Assembly: GCA_963829505.1 (NCBI GenBank)
Contig: CAWHIL010000001.1
Location: 496,001-560,000 of the forward strand
Direction of reading: 5' to 3'
DNA from: Roseiarcus sp963829505
Lineage (GTDB): Bacteria; Pseudomonadota; Alphaproteobacteria; Rhizobiales; Beijerinckiaceae
DNA: 64,000 bases
Numbering within the stretch: position 1 is the first letter of the stretch; every line of letters begins with the position of its first letter. Shown here one piece after another: positions 45,165-55,285 of the stretch. Under the pieces are notes generated by a model. The model was not told the origin of the DNA. It did no database searches and was given only the letters and a program-made list of their open reading frames with translations. Position numbers and translations under genes: made by a program.

Positions 45165-45392
45165 ATGCCCGTCCCGCCGATCTCCACCCCTTGCGTCAAG
45201 ATCTGCGTCGTCGATCCCGTCTCGGCGCTCTGCATCGGCTGCGGCCGCAGCGTCGAGGAGATCGCCGGCTGGACGGAACTGAGCGAACCTGACCGGCTCG
45301 CCGTGATGGCCGGGCTCGAGGCGCGCCTCGTCGCCATGCGCGCGCGCGGCGCCCGCGCCGGCCGGTCCCGGCGGCGCGGAGGAGGCGGCTGA
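45165..45392 (+). CDS. DUF1289 small cysteine-rich protein
   Basis: The 75-residue protein fits DUF1289 (PF06945): STPCVKICVVDPVSALCIGCGRSVEEIAGW has the conserved Cys pattern (C-x3-C, C-x2-C) and the terminal Trp, a probable metal site. The C-terminus is an Arg-rich tail. Function is unknown. It starts 11 bases after cobS, and its stop overlaps the aspartic protease start, so it belongs to the same transcription unit. Confidence 0.87.
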   Translation: MPVPPISTPCVKICVVDPVSALCIGCGRSVEEIAGWTELSEPDRLAVMAGLEARLVAMRARGARAGRSRRRGGGG

Positions 45393-46075
45393 TGCGGCTC
45401 GTTCTCCCGCTGATGGTGCTTGCGGCCGCCGCCGCCTTCCTCATGCTCGCGCCCCCCGAGGCGACGCCCGGCGGCTTCAGCCACACGACGCTCGGCGCCG
45501 GCGCCGGCCTGACCGCGCTCCTCCTCTATTACCTCGGCGCCCTCAAGCCGTCGGACGTCGCGCGCCTGACGAGTTCGCTCGCCGTCTGGGCGCTGGCGCT
45601 GGCGCTGATCGTCGGCGTCTACGCCTATCGCTACGAGGCTTCCGGCTTCATCTCTCAGATGACCGGGGAGCTCAACCCGTCGGAGCCGACGATCGGCGCG
45701 GGCGGCGAAGCGATCGTCAGGAGCCGCCTCGGCGGCCAGTTCGCGGTCGCGGCGCGCGTCAACGGGAGGCGCACGACGCTCATGTTCGACACCGGCGCCT
45801 CGATGGTCGTCCTGACCGCGGACGACGCCCGCCGCGCCGGCATCGACGCGAGCGACCTCGTCTACGACGTGCCGGTCACGACGGCCAACGGCCAGGCGAT
45901 GGCGGCCGAGACCCGCCTCGACGAGATCACCGTCGGCGAGATCGTCATGCGCCGGGTGCCGGCGCTGGTCGCCAAGCCCGGCGCGCTCGAGGAGAGCCTG
46001 CTCGGCATGAGCTTCCTCGGGCGGCTGAAGAGCTACACGGTCGAGCGCGGGCGGCTTGTCCTGACCGGCAGGTGA
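45392..46075 (+). CDS. Membrane-anchored retropepsin-like aspartic protease (TIGR02281 family)
   Basis: The 227-residue protein has N-terminal membrane helices (LVLPLMVLAAAAAFLML, LTALLLYYLG, WALALALIVGVYAYRY). A periplasmic single-domain aspartic protease fold follows from ~residue 105, with the catalytic motif MFDTGASMVVLTADDARRAG near 130 and a hydrophobic LLGMSFLGRLKSYTVE near 208. Such proteases act as dimers. Alphaproteobacterial members are widespread but mostly uncharacterised. Its ATG overlaps the DUF1289 stop. Confidence 0.88.
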   Translation: MRLVLPLMVLAAAAAFLMLAPPEATPGGFSHTTLGAGAGLTALLLYYLGALKPSDVARLTSSLAVWALALALIVGVYAYRYEASGFISQMTGELNPSEPTIGAGGEAIVRSRLGGQFAVAARVNGRRTTLMFDTGASMVVLTADDARRAGIDASDLVYDVPVTTANGQAMAAETRLDEITVGEIVMRRVPALVAKPGALEESLLGMSFLGRLKSYTVERGRLVLTGR

Positions 46076-46134
46076 CGTTCGGCTTGCCTGCCTCCCGGCA
46101 GGATGGCTTCAACGCGGTTCCGGAAAGGCGGCGG

Positions 46135-46200
46135 CGCCATCCTCCGACGCGCGAAAGCGCGGGGGAGGGGAACCGGCCGAAGGCCGGTGGAGGGGGCGAT
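46135..46200. repeat. Short palindromic element, two hairpins
   Basis: CCATCCTCCGACGCGCGAAAGCGCGGGGGAGG includes the hairpin GCGCGAAAGCGC, and GGCCGAAGGCCGGTGGAGGG follows. The composition resembles families A and D. It lies between two convergent genes and may also work as a terminator. Confidence 0.5.
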
Positions 46201-46236
46201 CCCGCGTCGATGACGCAATCAAAAAAGCAGCCTGCT

Positions 46237-47113
46237 CTAGCCGCGCCGGCCGATCGCGTCGAGCTTCGCCGCCGCGTCCGCCGGAATCGCAAGCTCGGCG
46301 GCGGCGAGGTTCTCCCTGAGGTGCGCGCGCGACGACGTGCCCGGGATGAGGAGGATGTTCGGGGCGCGCTTCAGGAGCCAGGCGAGCGCAACCTGCATCG
46401 GCGTCGCTCCGAGGCTCGCCGCGACCGTGTTCAGTTCCTTCGACTGGAGCGGCGAGAAGCCGCCGAGCGGGAAGAACGGAACATAGGCGACGCCGTTCGC
46501 CGCAAGTTCGTCGATCAGCGCGTCGTCTTCGCGATGGACGATGTTGTACTGGTTCTGCACGCAGACGACCGGCGCGATGGTCCGCGCCTCGGCGATCTGG
46601 GCCGACGTCACGTTGCTCAGGCCCAGATGCCGGATGAGGCCGCGCTCTTTCAGCCGCGCCAGCGTCTCGAATTGCTTGCCGATCGAGCCCTCGGCGGGGC
46701 CGTGAACGGCGCCCATGGTGCGGAAATTGACCACGTCGAGGACGTCGAGCTTCAGATTGCGCAGGTTGTCGTGGACCGCCTTTTCGAGCTCGGCCGGCGC
46801 GATGGCCGGGATTCCACGAGGCGTCCGCGCCGCGCACGGCGCCGACCTTGGTGACGATGACGAGATCGGCCGGATAGGGCTTCAGCGCCTCGGCGATGAT
46901 CGCTGGTTGGTGACGTGCGGCCCGTAGAAGTCGCTGGTGTCGATGTGGTCGACGCCGGCGGCGACCGCCGCGCGCAGGACGGCGACCGCCGTCGGCGCGG
47001 TCCTTCGGCGGCCCGAACACGCCCTTTCCTGCAAGCTGCATGGCGCCGTAGCCCATCCGTTTGACGGTGCGGTCGCCGAGCTGAAAAACGCCGGCCTTGG
47101 CGATGTCGGTCAT
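46237..47113 (-). CDS. Aldo/keto reductase (multiply frameshifted)
   Basis: The N-terminal frame reads FQLGDRTVKRMGYGAMQLAG, typical of AKR family oxidoreductases. A middle frame gives IIAEALKPYPADLVIVTKVG with the catalytic Lys. The C-terminal frame runs LKERGLIRHLGLSNVTSAQI, QNQYNIVHREDDALI, FFPLGGFSPLQSKEL and LLIPGTSSRAHLRENL. Three indels separate them: insertions near 46993 and 46812 and a deletion near 46913. Correcting all gives 291 residues, the usual length. The substrate is unknown. Either sequence error or gene decay is possible, and errors elsewhere in the window favour the former. Confidence 0.82.
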
Positions 47114-47273
47114 GGGGACAGTCTCCTCTCTATCGGTGACCCGCATATCGGACTTCAGGTCCGCCGGGACAATGCGTCGAAGAGGAAACGGCCCCCGTGC
47201 GGAATGTCGAACAATGCCGTCTTGACGTGAACGGCGGTCCGCCGGCCGGCGACGCTTCACGACTTGAGCGACC

Positions 47274-47657
47274 TCAAGGCGTGATCTTCACCAGATATGG
47301 AACCGGGCGGCGCGTCCCTTGTCCGACGGTCAGGACCCGCGAGGGGAACAAGGCCGAACTCAGCGTCGCGAAGCGGGTCTGTCCCTTCGGCACGACGAAC
47401 ACGATGTCGGTGCGCAGGCCGCAGGAATTGGCGCGCGCGCCGACGCAGAAATTCAACGCATAGTTCACGCCGGCGTTGACCGGCGGCGCGGTGAACTGGA
47501 AGCGCAAGGCTTGCGGCCGCGCCGGCAGCCGGAATGTCAGGACCTTGCTGCGCGTGCCGGGGGGAAGCGTCCCGGAGAGTGTTTGCGTCGCCATGCCCGG
47601 CGTCGGGAGAGCGCCGAGGCAAAGCGCTCCGATCAAAAGCCTGGTCAAGGACTGCAT
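47274..47657 (-). CDS. Exported protein of unknown function
   Basis: The 127-residue protein has a clear signal peptide (MQSLTRLLIGALCLGALPTPGMA). The mature part is beta-rich (TRSKVLTFRLPARPQALRFQF, LRTDIVFVVPKGQTRFATL) with two cysteines (NFCVGARANSCGLR) that may form a disulfide. I do not recognise a family. The gene is divergent from nothing close and lies between the aldo/keto reductase and alaS genes, all on the same strand but with 160-220 base gaps, so probably monocistronic. Confidence 0.68.
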   Translation of the reverse strand: MQSLTRLLIGALCLGALPTPGMATQTLSGTLPPGTRSKVLTFRLPARPQALRFQFTAPPVNAGVNYALNFCVGARANSCGLRTDIVFVVPKGQTRFATLSSALFPSRVLTVGQGTRRPVPYLVKITP

Positions 47658-47877
47658 CGCCGTCTCCTCAAGTCTTCGGCCGCCTCGTTCGGGGCCGGAT
47701 CACACGAGGCCACCGGTAGCGCGCCGGGCGCCGCGGCGCCGTGATCCGTGTCACGCGAAAAGAGCGCGGTTCGCCGGCCTGGCGGCTGATCGTCGCGGGA
47801 GCTTGACGCTTGAGGGCCCTGCTTTCCACACCATCCGGCCCGCTTCGCGGCCCCCTTCCCTCCGTGGAGACGGGGAA

Positions 47878-50542
47878 TCAGGCGCGCGCGCGCAAGCCCT
47901 CCTCGACCGCCTCGAGGGCCTTCATGGCGTTGGCGCCGTCGGGACCGCCGGCCTGGGCCATGTCCGGGCGGCCGCCGCCGCCCTTGCCGCCGAGCGCGGA
48001 AGCGCCGAGCCGCACGAGATCGATGGCGTTGAAGCGGGCGGTCTGATCGGGCGTGACCGCGACGACGAGGCTCGCCTTGCCGTCGTCTCCGGTCGCCGCG
48101 ATCGCGACGACGCCCGAGCCGACGCTTTCGCGCGCTTCGTCGGCGAGCGACTTCAGGTCCTTCATGTCGACGCCGGTCACGGCGCGGGAATAGAATTTGA
48201 CCCCGGCGACGTCGCGCACCGCGTCCGCCGCGGCAGCGCCGCCGCCCATCGCGAGCTTGCGCTTCGCCTCGGCAAGTTCGCGCTCGAGCCTGCGCCGGTC
48301 GTCGATCAGCGCCTCGAGGCGCTTCGCCGCCTCGTCGGGGGGGCTGCGCAGGAGCTGGGCGATCGCGCCGAGCGCATGCGAATCGGCCTCCAACTTCCGG
48401 CGCGCTTCGTTACGGGTCTTGGCCTCGATGCGGCGGACTCCGGCTGCGACCGCGCTCTCGCCGACGACCGCGATGAGGCCGATGTCGCCGGTGCGCGCGA
48501 CATGCGTGCCGCCGCAGAGCTCGACCGACCAGGCGCGCTCGGCGATGGCGTCGTCCTCGATCCGACCCATGCTGACGACGCGAACCTCGTCGCCGTATTT
48601 TTCGCCGAAGAGGGCGCGGGCGCCGGAGTCTCGCGCTTCGTCGAGGCTCATGAGCCGCGTCCAGACTTCGGCGTTCTCGAGCACGATGCGGTTGGCGATG
48701 TCCTCGACCTCGGTGAGCTCTTCCGGGCTGATCGCCTTCGGATGGGCGAAGTCGAAGCGCAGCCGCTCGGGCGAGACGAGCGAGCCCTTCTGCGCGACGT
48801 GGTCGCCGAGCACCAGCCGCAGCGCCTCGTGCAGGATGTGGGTCGCGGAATGGTTGGCGCGCGTCGCGGCGCGCGCCGCGTGATCGACCGTAAGTTCGAC
48901 CGCGAGCCCGACGCCCGCGGCGCCCTCGACGATCGTGACGTCGTGCACGATGAGGTCGCCGAGCTTCTTGCGCGTGTCGGCGACGAGCGCGCGGAAGCCG
49001 GGGCCGGCGATCGCGCCGACGTCGCCGACCTGGCCGCCCGATTCGCCGTAGAACGGCGTCTGGTTGAGGATGAGCGCGCCCTTGTCGCCGGCTTCCAGCG
49101 TGTCGACCTCGGCGCCGTCCTTGACGATCGCCGCGATCACGCCTTCGGCGGTCTCGGTGTCGTAGCCGAGGAAGTCGGTCGCGCCGACCCGCTCGCGCAA
49201 GCCGTACCAGATCGTTTCGGTCGCGGCCTCGCCCGATCCCGCCCAGGCGCGGCGCGCATCCGCGCGCTGACGCTCCATGGCGGCGTTGAAGGCGGCGACG
49301 TCGACCGAAAGCGACCGGGCGCGCAGCGCGTCCTGGGTGAGGTCGAGCGGGAAGCCGAATGTGTCGTAGAGCTTGAACGCCGTCTCGCCCGAGAGCACGC
49401 CGCCCTGCCCAAGTCCGCGCGTCTCGTCCTCGAGAATGGCGAGGCCGCGCGCCAGCGTCGTGCGGAAGCGCGTCTCCTCGAGCTTCAAGGTCTCGGTGAT
49501 CGAGGGACTCGGCGCGGATGAGCTCGGGATAGGCCTGGCCCATCTCGCGGTTCAGGGCCGGGACGAGCCGCCACATCAGGGGATCGCGCGCGCCGAGAAG
49601 CTGGGCGTGGCGCATGGCGCGCCGCATGATGCGCCTCAGCACATAGCCGCGGCCCTCGTTCGACGGCAGGACGCCGTCGGCGACGAGGAAGGCCGACGCC
49701 CGCAGGTGGTCGGCGATGACCCGGAGCGAGGCGCGATGCGGCCCGTCCGGATCGGCGCCGGCAAGATCGGCGGCGGCGCGGATGAGCGCCCGGAAGAGAT
49801 CGATGTCGTAATTGTCGTGCACGCCCTGGAGGACGGCGGCGATGCGTTCGAGCCCCATGCCGGTGTCGATCGAGGGGCGCGGCAGGTTCACCCGCTCGCC
49901 GCCGGGCAGCGCCTCGTATTGCATGAAGACGAGGTTCCAGATCTCGACGAAACGGTCGCCGTCGGCGTCGGGCGAGCCCGGCGGGCCGCCCGGAATATGG
50001 TCGCCATGGTCGTAGAAGATCTCCGAGCACGGGCCGCACGGGCCGGTGTCGCCCATCGCCCAGAAATTGTCGCTGGTGGCGATGCGGATGATGCGATGCT
50101 CGGGCAGGCCAGAGATGCGCCGCCAGAGATCGAACGCGGCGTCGTCGTCGTGATAGACGGTGACGGTCAGCCGGTCCTTGGCGAGGCCGTAGTCGCGGGT
50201 GAGGAGATCCCAGGCGAATTCGATCGCATTCTCCTTGAAATAGTCGCCGAAGGAGAAGTTGCCGAGCATCTCGAAGAACGTGTGGTGGCGCGCGGTATAG
50301 CCGACGTTGTCGAGGTCGTTGTGCTTGCCCCCGGCGCGAACGCATTTCTGCGCGGTGACGGCGCGCGAGTAGGGACGCTTTTCGACGCCGGTGAAGACGT
50401 TCTTGAACTGGACCATGCCGGCGTTGGTGAACATGAGGGTCGGGTCGTTGCGCGGCACGAGCGAGCTCGACGGCGCGGCCGCGTGGCCGTTCCTTTCGAA
50501 GAACTCGAGAAAGCTCGATCGGATCTCGTTGACGCCGCTCAT
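47878..50542 (-). CDS. alaS: Alanine-tRNA ligase (frameshifted)
   Basis: AlaRS charges tRNA-Ala and edits mischarged serine or glycine. The N-terminal frame starts GVNEIRSSFLEFFERNGH and has the class II motifs MFTNAGMVQFKNVFTG, DNVGYTARHHTFFEMLGNFS and MGLERIAAVLQG. The C-terminal frame has the editing domain with NHSATHILHEALR (HxxxH) and SVELCGGTHVARTGDIG, then the C-Ala domain ending near GGKGGGGRPDMAQ. The frame breaks between 49498 and 49506, where one surplus base splits RAESL from ITETLKLEE. Corrected length is 887 residues. alaS is normally essential and single copy, so an error is much more likely than a mutation. Confidence 0.94.
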
Positions 50543-50689
50543 GAACATCTTGCCTTGGCGTGATTTTTTGTCGAGCGCTTCATAGATCAAGCGCGCGAGA
50601 AGCGCCAAGGAGAATCGACCCTTTGGCGATCAGCCGAAGGCGAAGCGGGCCGCGGGGGCGAAAGCTGCGCTGGAGAGAGGTCTCTTCGA

Positions 50690-50737
50690 CAAAAAGAAGC
50701 CGGGCGCGGGGCGGCTTGGTTCGCCCGCGCGCCCGGC
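50690..50737 (-). terminator. Rho-independent terminator of recA
   Basis: Reading on the minus strand, GCCGGGCGCG pairs perfectly with CGCGCCCGGC (50699-50708 with 50728-50737), a 10-base stem, followed by TTCTTTTT. It lies 129 bases beyond the recA stop and before alaS, separating the two genes. Confidence 0.75.
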
Positions 50738-50865
50738 GCGCTTTAAAAGCCCGATTGGACCGCTCTGCTTTTCAAGGACGCGCTCGACCTCACGCCGAGA
50801 AGGAGGCGAAAGACGTGAGGGCGATCTTCACGGAAGCGTCCTTGGCGGAAGCGGCCGCCGGCTTT

Positions 50866-51936
<1,071 letters not shown>

Positions 51937-52005
51937 GATTCGGGTCCTTCTCTCACGGGCGGGGTCCGATCCGCAACTTCGCGGCGAGGCGCCTGCCTGG
52001 GTCCT

Positions 52006-52048
52006 GTTGTACACTGTTTGTTCCGGCTTTCAAGTTCTTTCTTTGTTC
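52006..52048 (-). promoter_or_regulatory. recA promoter with LexA (SOS) box
   Basis: On the minus strand GAAC-AAAGAAA-GAAC (52034-52048) matches the alphaproteobacterial SOS box GAAC-N7-GAAC exactly. It abuts a -35 TTGAAA (52028-52033), a 16-base spacer and a -10 TACAAC (52006-52011). LexA bound there would block RNA polymerase, giving DNA-damage-inducible recA. Confidence 0.82.
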
Positions 52049-52224
52049 TTCTTTTGGGAGGGTTAACGAAGGGCTCGGCGCCGGTCCGGCCCGCGTGCGG
52101 CGCCCTTTCGCCCGTGGCCCGCGGCCGGCGGATTTGACACGCGCGGGCGCCGGGAGAGACGATTTCGCCCCGTGAAGACCACGCCCGCGCGCCGGCCTTC
52201 CCGGCTGAAGGAGACACAAAGCCC

Positions 52225-52986
52225 ATGACGTCCGCCCGCTACCCCTCGCTCCACGACAAGGTCGTCTTCGTCACCGGCGGCGGCACGGGGATTGGGGCGG
52301 CGATCGTCGAGGCCTTCGTCCAGCAGAAGGCGAGCGTCGCCTTCGTCGACGTCGCGCTCGAGGCGTCGCGGGCGCTTGTCGCCCGGCTCGCGGGCTCCGG
52401 CCAGACGCCCCTCTTCCTGCCTTGCGATCTCACCGATATCAACGCGCTGGAAGCTGCGATGGAGGAGGCGCGGCAGCGGCTGGGTCCCATCGGCGTTCTC
52501 GTCAACAACGCCGCCAACGACCAGCGCCAGGCGGCTGACGAGGTGAGCGAGGAGGACTGGGAGCGCGCCATGGCGGTCAACCTCAAGCACCAGTTCTTCG
52601 CCGCCCAGATCGCCCGCCGCTCGATGCGCACGATCGGCGGCGGCGCGATCGTCAATTTCTCCTCGACCGCCTGGATGCTCGGCGTCAGCCGGCTTTCGGT
52701 CTATTCGGCGGCCAAGGCCGCGGTCGTCGGCCTCACCAAATCGCTGGCGCGCGAATTCGGCCCCGACAACATCCGCGTCAACGCCATCGCGCCGGGCGCG
52801 GTCATCACCGAGCGCCAGCGGCGCTTATGGATGAACGAGGAGGCGATCGCCGACTTCAAGGCGCGCCAGTGTCTGAACCGGTCGCTCGCCGCCGAGGACG
52901 TGGCCCGGCTCGCGCTCTTTCTCGCCGCCGACGACAGCGCGATGATCACCAAGCAGATCTTCCAGATCGACGCCGGCCTCCATTGA
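52225..52986 (+). CDS. Short-chain dehydrogenase/reductase
   Basis: The 253-residue NAD(P)-dependent oxidoreductase of the classical SDR family has the cofactor motif VFVTGGGTGIGAAIVEAF at residues ~14-31. NNAAND near 93 is the structural motif. The catalytic Ser/Tyr/Lys are in FSSTAWMLGVSRLSVYSAAKAA near 145-165, and IRVNAIAPGAVITE near 190. The substrate is not predictable, since no neighbour hints at a pathway. The RecA gene is divergent upstream. GAAGGAGACAC precedes the ATG. Confidence 0.9.
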   Translation: MTSARYPSLHDKVVFVTGGGTGIGAAIVEAFVQQKASVAFVDVALEASRALVARLAGSGQTPLFLPCDLTDINALEAAMEEARQRLGPIGVLVNNAANDQRQAADEVSEEDWERAMAVNLKHQFFAAQIARRSMRTIGGGAIVNFSSTAWMLGVSRLSVYSAAKAAVVGLTKSLAREFGPDNIRVNAIAPGAVITERQRRLWMNEEAIADFKARQCLNRSLAAEDVARLALFLAADDSAMITKQIFQIDAGLH

Positions 52987-53114
52987 CGGGCGTCCATACA
53001 CAGTCCGTTAGACTTTCGTCGTAAAATTGGGCTTGATCGCCCGGCGCGATGGAAGCATCCTCATGTCGATCGCGGCCGGATTCAAGAAGTCGCCTCAGGA
53101 CATGGAGGAACGCA

Positions 53115-53546
53115 ATGAACGTTGCGCACATTCTCGCCGAGAAGGGGCGGGACGTATTCACGACGCAGCCGCATCGCACCGTGAGAGAAGCGGCCGAGAT
53201 GCTGGCGGACAAGGGCGTCGGCGCGGTCGTCGTCGCCGACGCCAAGATGAGCGTGGTCGGCATTCTCTCCGAGCGCGACATCGTCCGCGCGGTCGCCCAT
53301 GACGGCGCCAAGGCGCTCGACGACGCGGTGTCGAGCCACATGACGCCGAAGGTCGTCACCGTCGGACGGGACGCCACCATCGACCAGTTGATGGAGAAGA
53401 TGACGGAGGGGCGCTTCCGTCACCTGCCGGTCGTCGAGGACGGGCGCCTGATCGGCCTCGTGTCGATCGGCGACGTGGTCAAGCGCCACGTCAGCGCCCT
53501 CGACGGCGAACGGCAGGCTTTGCGCGAGTATATCGCGACGGCGTGA
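53115..53546 (+). CDS. Two-CBS-domain protein
   Basis: The 143-residue protein is a stand-alone Bateman module: the first CBS motif covers residues ~10-62 (TVREAAEMLADKGVGAVVVAD, VVGILSERDIVRAV) and the second ~73-130 (TIDQLMEKMTEGRFRHLPVVEDGRLIGLVSIGDVVK). Such proteins bind adenine nucleotides and act as energy or redox sensors on partners. The ATG at 53115 follows GGAGGAACGC. The partner is unknown. Confidence 0.9.
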   Translation: MNVAHILAEKGRDVFTTQPHRTVREAAEMLADKGVGAVVVADAKMSVVGILSERDIVRAVAHDGAKALDDAVSSHMTPKVVTVGRDATIDQLMEKMTEGRFRHLPVVEDGRLIGLVSIGDVVKRHVSALDGERQALREYIATA

Positions 53547-53554
53547 CGCCACTT

Positions 53555-53728
53555 CCTTCTCCAGCCTTGCTGGGGAAGGTGGCGGCCGAAGGCCGACGGA
53601 TGGGGTGTGGGCCGACGGGCTGAGGCAAAGGGCTTGCACGAACTCTCGCGGTTCCGTGGCGCCGGAGGTAACCTGCTTTCCACACCCCATCCGTCGCCTT
53701 TCGGCGACACCTGGCGCGGAGAAGGGGG
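53555..53728. repeat. Palindromic dispersed repeat, family A, copy 2 (inverted relative to copy 1)
   Basis: It starts CCTTCTCCAGCCTTGCTGGG and ends CTGGCGCGGAGAAGGGGG, with GGATGGGGTGTGG and CCACACCCCATCC inside. The reverse complement aligns with the copy at 1968-2152 along its length. It occupies nearly the whole gap between the CBS and patatin genes, which are convergent. Confidence 0.8.
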
Positions 53729-53732
53729 CCCC

Positions 53733-54728
53733 TTACGCGCTCTCGCCCCTGGCGACTTCGATATGCTCGGCGATCTCGGGGGCGGCCTTGCGGACCGCCT
53801 CGCGGCCGATCGCGATCAGGTCGGCGGCGCGGTTGAACTCGAACATGCCGATCTTGCCGACCTTGAGCTGCACCAGCGCGTCGGGCGGGTCGCCGGCGAG
53901 CCTGGAGCGCGAGATCCGGTCCTGCAGGATGTCGAAGGCGTTGGCCATCACGGTCATGAGGCCCGGCGGGGCCGAATCCGGGTCCTGAGGCGGCCTTGGC
54001 GAGCCGCGCCACCAGCGGGCGATGACGCCGCCCGGGTCGTTGGCAGGCTCGGCGCTGACGATCGGCGCCGGCGGTTCGATCGCGCCGAACGGCGCCGGAA
54101 TCGCGGCGCCGCGGCCGGCGATCTCGCCCGAGATGTTGAACGCGATCACCCGCTCGGCGCCGAGCGCCCGGGCGACGCTGACCGGAACCGGATTGACGAT
54201 TGCGCCGTCGAACAGCCAGCGCCCGTCGACCCGGACCGGCTCGAAGACGCCGGGCAGCGCGTAGGAAGCCCGGATCGCCTCGGCAAGCGAGCCGCGCTGC
54301 AGCCAGATCTCGTGACCGCCGCCGATTTCCGCGGCGACGCCGGCGAACCTGATCGGCAGCTCCTCGATGCGCAGGCCGCCGAGGTCGGCTTCGAGCATCG
54401 CTCGCAGGCGCTCGCCGCCAATGAGGCCGCCGCCGGCGAAGGAAAGGTCGAGAAGGCCGAACATGCGCCGCCGGGTCATGGCGCGGGCGAAGCTTTCGAG
54501 CTCGCCGAGCTTTCCCGCCGCGTAGCAGCCGCCGACCAGCGCGCCGATCGAGGAGCCAACGACCACGTCGGGCCGGATGCCGATGGCGTTCAGTTCCTGC
54601 AACGCGCCGATGTGCGCCCAGCCGCGCGCCCCGCCAGCGCCGAGCACGACGCCGATGCGGGCCGGGCGCGGCCGTCCCCCGGCCGGAGCCGGCTCCGCGT
54701 CGCCTTTCCAGTTGGGCGTCCACAGCAT
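53733..54728 (-). CDS. Patatin-like phospholipase
   Basis: The 331-residue protein has the patatin domain in its N-terminal two-thirds: IGVVLGAGGARGWAHIG near residue 25 forms the oxyanion loop, VVVGSSIGALVGG near 55 contains the catalytic Ser in GxSxG, and LFDGAIVNPVPV near 173 contains the catalytic Asp. It is of the RssA/YjjU-like bacterial type and is expected to act on lipid acyl esters. The C-terminal third is helical and less conserved. It is monocistronic and has no signal peptide. Confidence 0.9.
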   Translation of the reverse strand: MLWTPNWKGDAEPAPAGGRPRPARIGVVLGAGGARGWAHIGALQELNAIGIRPDVVVGSSIGALVGGCYAAGKLGELESFARAMTRRRMFGLLDLSFAGGGLIGGERLRAMLEADLGGLRIEELPIRFAGVAAEIGGGHEIWLQRGSLAEAIRASYALPGVFEPVRVDGRWLFDGAIVNPVPVSVARALGAERVIAFNISGEIAGRGAAIPAPFGAIEPPAPIVSAEPANDPGGVIARWWRGSPRPPQDPDSAPPGLMTVMANAFDILQDRISRSRLAGDPPDALVQLKVGKIGMFEFNRAADLIAIGREAVRKAAPEIAEHIEVARGESA

Positions 54729-54878
54729 CGAAGGCGCTCGAACGTTGATGCGTTCCGCAGGATCAACGGCTTGAAGCTAGTCCCGCGTCCTACAGGCCGC
54801 CAGTCAATTCAGGGTTAACAACGCGTTCAAATCTTGGCGAGTTCCGGACACCTCGCCCTATTCCGGACTACCACCTTC

Positions 54879-55280
54879 CTATTCCTTCCCGCGCTCGGCG
54901 ATGAAGGCCAGACGCGTCCCCGACGCGCCGGCCTGGACCCGCCGGTAGAAGCAGGAGCGGCGGCCGGTGTGGCAGGCGCCGCCGTCGCCGCCGACCTCGA
55001 CGAGCGCAAGAAAGGCGTCCTGGTCGCAGTCGACCCGCATCTCGAGAAGCCGCTGCGACTGCCCCGAGGTGTCGCCCTTGCGCCACAGGGCGCCGCGCGA
55101 GCGCGACCAATAGTGGACGAAGCCGGTCTGAAGCGTTGCCTCGAGCGCCGCTTCGTTCATGTGCGCCACCATCAGGACGTCGCCCGTGCGGGCGTCGACC
55201 GTCACGCAGGTCGCAAGCCCGTCGGCGCCGAATTTCGGCTGAAAGACGAGGCCTTCCTCGCGCTCGGGCGGGCCGCTCAT
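54879..55280 (-). CDS. hisI: Phosphoribosyl-AMP cyclohydrolase
   Basis: HisI opens the adenine ring of phosphoribosyl-AMP in histidine synthesis, with zinc. The 133-residue protein has VLMVAHMNEAALEATLQTG near residue 35, HYWSRSRGALWRKGDTSG near 56, and the metal ligands in DCDQDAFL (C-D pattern) and GGACHTGRRSCFYR near 102-112. It is the single-domain form without HisE. It begins 5 bases after folE, so the two are co-transcribed. Confidence 0.95.
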   Translation of the reverse strand: MSGPPEREEGLVFQPKFGADGLATCVTVDARTGDVLMVAHMNEAALEATLQTGFVHYWSRSRGALWRKGDTSGQSQRLLEMRVDCDQDAFLALVEVGGDGGACHTGRRSCFYRRVQAGASGTRLAFIAERGKE

Positions 55281-55285
55281 GGCCG

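Noticed and set aside
35600..45200. Cobalamin riboswitch expected near mutAB or cobS
   Set aside because: I found no B12-box-like sequence or suitable long leader upstream of mutA or of the cobS transcription unit.
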